Positions 6,862-8,179 of a DNA stretch of 8,179 nucleotides are shown one piece after another. The DNA comes from Lentisphaeria bacterium UBA1829 (lineage in GTDB: Bacteria; Verrucomicrobiota; Lentisphaeria; Victivallales; UBA1829). Below the pieces are notes generated by a model that saw only the letters and a list, made by a program, of their open reading frames with translations, had not been told where the DNA came from and did not search any database. The translations under genes were made by a program, and so were the position numbers. How positions within the stretch are numbered: position 1 is the stretch's first letter; the number at the start of each line of letters is the position of its first letter. The stretch covers positions 11,439 to 19,617 of the forward strand of contig DDJH01000190.1 of NCBI GenBank assembly GCA_002338895.1. Reading direction: 5' to 3'.

Positions 6862-7875
6862 ATGGCGGCGGAACGGAAAATACGACGGATCACCCTCCGG
6901 GATGTGGCACGGAGCTGCAATCTGTCGGTTCCGACAGTTTCGCAGATTCTGAACAACCGCGCCTCGAATTTCAGTTCCGAGGAGACGCGGCGGCTGGTGC
7001 GGGAAACGGCGGAAAAACTCGGCTATCAGCCGAATCTCGGGTACAAGCTCATGCGCGGAATCAGCACAAAGACCGTCGCGCTGATTATCGGACATGCAAA
7101 CATGAAAGATCTCGAATACGTCCGTCAGCTGATCTTCATGGTCCTGGAGCGTCTGAGCCGTGAAGGATACGCCGTATACATCGAGACCATGCCATTCGAC
7201 TGGTCCAAGCGGGCGGGCATCATACGGAATCTCATCCAGCGCGGAGCCGAGCATTTCATTTCCATCAACAAGCCGTGTGAATGGGAAGATCTTGAGTTGT
7301 TCAAGGAAAAAATGGGCATCACAATGATGTGCGTTTTTGAAGAATATAAGCATTCGATTTATGTTGATATTGAAAAAGGAGTCTCAGAACTTCTGGAACA
7401 CTGTCTGCGACAGGGCTGTAAAAAGATTCGAGCGGTGATTCCGTATGACAGGGCTCGACTCAGTGCGCTGTGCAAGGTCTTGAAACTCGACGAAGAGGAG
7501 GTGAAATCCATCATCTGCCACTACGAAATTCCCCGCACGGATTCTCCGGAACAGCAGCTGGCTGTGCACATGGCTCTGGGATATGCCAGGACAAAGGAGC
7601 TCTTTGAAAAGGAGCCGGATACCGATGCGGTTCTCTATCTGACCGATTATTTTGCAATCGGCGGAGCCAACTATCTGCGGGAAACCGGACGCGTGATCGG
7701 CAAAGACGTCCGCCTCATGGCGTTCAACGAAACCCTCCCGGTACAGGCGTATCCGTATCCGATTTCCTCGGTTTCGCACAATCTGAAGGCGATTGTCGAC
7801 TGCATCATGGAAAACTTCACCAAACGGGACGACGGCATTTTCCGGATTGATCCGATCCCCCATTTCAGAGATTGA
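6862..7875 (+). CDS. LacI-family transcriptional regulator
   Basis: The start at ATG 6862 (337 residues) has GGAG at 6849-6852 with a 9-base spacer. The upstream in-frame TTG at 6814 precedes the predicted transcription start, and the ATG at 6847 has no ribosome binding site. The N-terminus is a canonical LacI DNA-binding domain: ITLRDVARSCNLSVPTVSQI (10-29) is the helix-turn-helix, LGYQPNLGYKLMRG (53-66) includes the hinge helix with Leu63 as the likely minor-groove lever. Residues from about 70 onward form a periplasmic-binding-protein-like sensor domain, with the late family pattern DAVLYLTDYFAIGGANYL and VRLMAFNETLPV. Length is normal for the family. Such proteins usually repress sugar-use genes until a sugar binds. 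It is divergent from the GH20-like gene and 29 bases upstream of a prepilin-type gene, so it probably controls itself and one or both neighbours. The inducer is unknown. Confidence 0.9.
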   Translation: MAAERKIRRITLRDVARSCNLSVPTVSQILNNRASNFSSEETRRLVRETAEKLGYQPNLGYKLMRGISTKTVALIIGHANMKDLEYVRQLIFMVLERLSREGYAVYIETMPFDWSKRAGIIRNLIQRGAEHFISINKPCEWEDLELFKEKMGITMMCVFEEYKHSIYVDIEKGVSELLEHCLRQGCKKIRAVIPYDRARLSALCKVLKLDEEEVKSIICHYEIPRTDSPEQQLAVHMALGYARTKELFEKEPDTDAVLYLTDYFAIGGANYLRETGRVIGKDVRLMAFNETLPVQAYPYPISSVSHNLKAIVDCIMENFTKRDDGIFRIDPIPHFRD

Positions 7876-7904
7876 ACCATAGAAAAACCAGACAGAGGAA
7901 AACA

Positions 7905-8018
7905 ATGATGATCCAGAGAAATCCACACAAATCACGAAAGAAGAGGACTGTTAATTTTACTTTGATAGAACTTCTTATAAAGACAACTTGTCAAATATAC
8001 TTATATGCAGTATATTAG
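7905..8018 (+). pseudogene. Truncated prepilin-type (type II secretion/pseudopilin-like) gene
   Basis: The frame begins ATGATG with AGAGGAA at 7894-7900 as ribosome binding site. It encodes a positively charged leader (MMIQRNPHKSRKKRTVN) and then FTLIELLI at residues 18-25, the prepilin cleavage/methylation signature with Phe18 as +1 and Glu22 as the conserved +5. Normal members continue with a long hydrophobic helix (VIAIIAIL type) and a sizeable globular domain. Here the pattern breaks at Lys26 (base 7980) and the frame stops at 37 codons. It lies 29 bases after the regulator's stop, so it was likely co-transcribed with it. The break coincides with AT-rich DNA leading into a serine recombinase gene, so truncation by insertion is the best explanation. 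A short functional peptide is a less likely alternative. The residue before the cleavage site is Asn rather than Gly. Confidence 0.75.
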
Positions 8019-8028
8019 CGATGACAAG
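7987..8028. repeat. Nested inverted repeats, candidate attachment-site arm
   Basis: The outer arms are CTTGTCA (7987-7993) and TGACAAG (8022-8028). The inner arms are AATATAC (7994-8000) and GTATATT (8010-8016), around a 9-base centre. All arms are perfect 7-mers, the left ones abut, and the right ones are separated by 5 bases. A small palindrome GACAA-C-TTGTC (7982-7992) overlaps the left arm. Such arrays flanking a serine recombinase gene are typical of recombinase binding sites, and here they overlap its promoter. Confidence 0.55.
7988..8016 (+). promoter_or_regulatory. Promoter of the serine recombinase gene
   Basis: TTGTCA (7988-7993) and TATATT (8011-8016) are each one mismatch from consensus with the optimal 17-base spacer, predicting a start near 8023. 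The -35 lies in the left outer repeat arm and the -10 in the right inner arm, so any protein binding the repeats, including the recombinase, would block transcription. Confidence 0.6.
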
Positions 8029-8054
8029 AAGAAAAGCGAAAGGAGATTTGAGCG

Positions 8055-8179
8055 ATGAAAGCGTTGATCTATGCACGGCAGAGCAGCGGGAAGGATGATT
8101 TTTCGGAGTCTGTGGAAGCACAGATTGCCAATTGCAAGAAACTGGCAGAAAAAGAAAAACTTGAAGTCATTGGCATTTA
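8055..8179 (+). CDS. Serine recombinase/integrase, N-terminal fragment (cut by window end)
   Basis: ATG 8055 is preceded by AAAGGAGA at 8039-8046 with an 8-base spacer, a strong ribosome binding site. The 41 visible residues begin MKALIYARQSSGKDDFSESV and continue EAQIANCKKLAEKEKLEVIGI. This is the start of the resolvase/invertase catalytic domain: Tyr6, Arg8 and nucleophile Ser10 of the Y-x-R-x-S motif, then the SVEAQ helix start and an amphipathic lysine-rich helix. Members form a 5'-phosphoserine link with DNA to integrate, excise or invert segments. The SxxxQ spacing and ARQSS form resemble large serine integrases of phages and conjugative elements, but size class cannot be decided from this fragment. 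Codon use is more AT-rich than in the upstream genes, consistent with transfer. Confidence 0.85.
   Translation, partial: MKALIYARQSSGKDDFSESVEAQIANCKKLAEKEKLEVIGI

Larger units (their letters stand above)
7980..8179 (+). mobile_element. Left end of a serine-recombinase mobile element (continues beyond window)
   Basis: From about 7980, where prepilin similarity stops, the DNA is AT-rich, unlike the GC-rich genes to the left. It holds inverted repeats, a promoter and the start of a serine recombinase gene. This is the order expected at one end of a prophage, integrative element or transposon that encodes its integrase next to its attachment site. The exact boundary is uncertain by several bases and the right end is not visible. 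Confidence 0.6.

Noticed and set aside
1..8179. CRISPR array, tRNA or rRNA genes
   Set aside because: No regularly spaced repeats, tRNA-like cloverleaf or conserved rRNA segments were seen on either strand by reading.

Overview
The window looks like a carbohydrate-utilisation locus from a Lentisphaerota (Victivallis-like) or closely related PVC-group bacterium. The support is a GC-rich genome with many TCCGGA/CCGGA words, several unrelated glycan-active enzymes beside a LacI-type regulator, and an 'FTLIELL' prepilin leader directly behind that regulator. The phylum call is an inference; no rRNA or marker gene is present.

Layout. Positions 1-5041 hold three plus-strand genes that probably form one operon: a 5'-truncated SGNH/GDSL esterase-like protein, a GH78-like (alpha-L-rhamnosidase superfamily) enzyme with no signal peptide, and an exported NodB/CE4-like polysaccharide deacetylase with an Asp-rich NGDG motif and a C-terminal domain. 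A convergent minus-strand gene (5098-6621) encodes a GH20-like hexosaminidase. It is divergent from a LacI-family regulator (6862-7875). The 240-base region between the two is rich in signals: a perfect-consensus sigma-70 promoter (TTGACA-N17-TATAAT), a near-palindromic operator at the predicted +1 with a third half-site, and two AAATC-NN-GATTT palindromes exactly 20 bp apart just upstream of the -35.

The right edge is the most interesting part. The regulator is followed after 29 bases by a prepilin-type gene that starts normally but loses the family pattern right after FTLIELLI and stops at 37 codons. From there the DNA is AT-rich, carries nested inverted repeats that coincide with a good promoter, and leads into the start of a serine recombinase (YARQSS catalytic motif) that runs off the window. 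The simplest reading is that a serine-recombinase mobile element inserted into the conserved leader of a regulator-linked prepilin gene, leaving an attL-like junction in view.

How the parts may work together: the LacI protein probably represses its own promoter and perhaps the divergent hexosaminidase. The esterase, the GH78-like enzyme and the deacetylase would remove acetyl groups and side-chain sugars from a complex glycan. The substrate cannot be read from the sequence.
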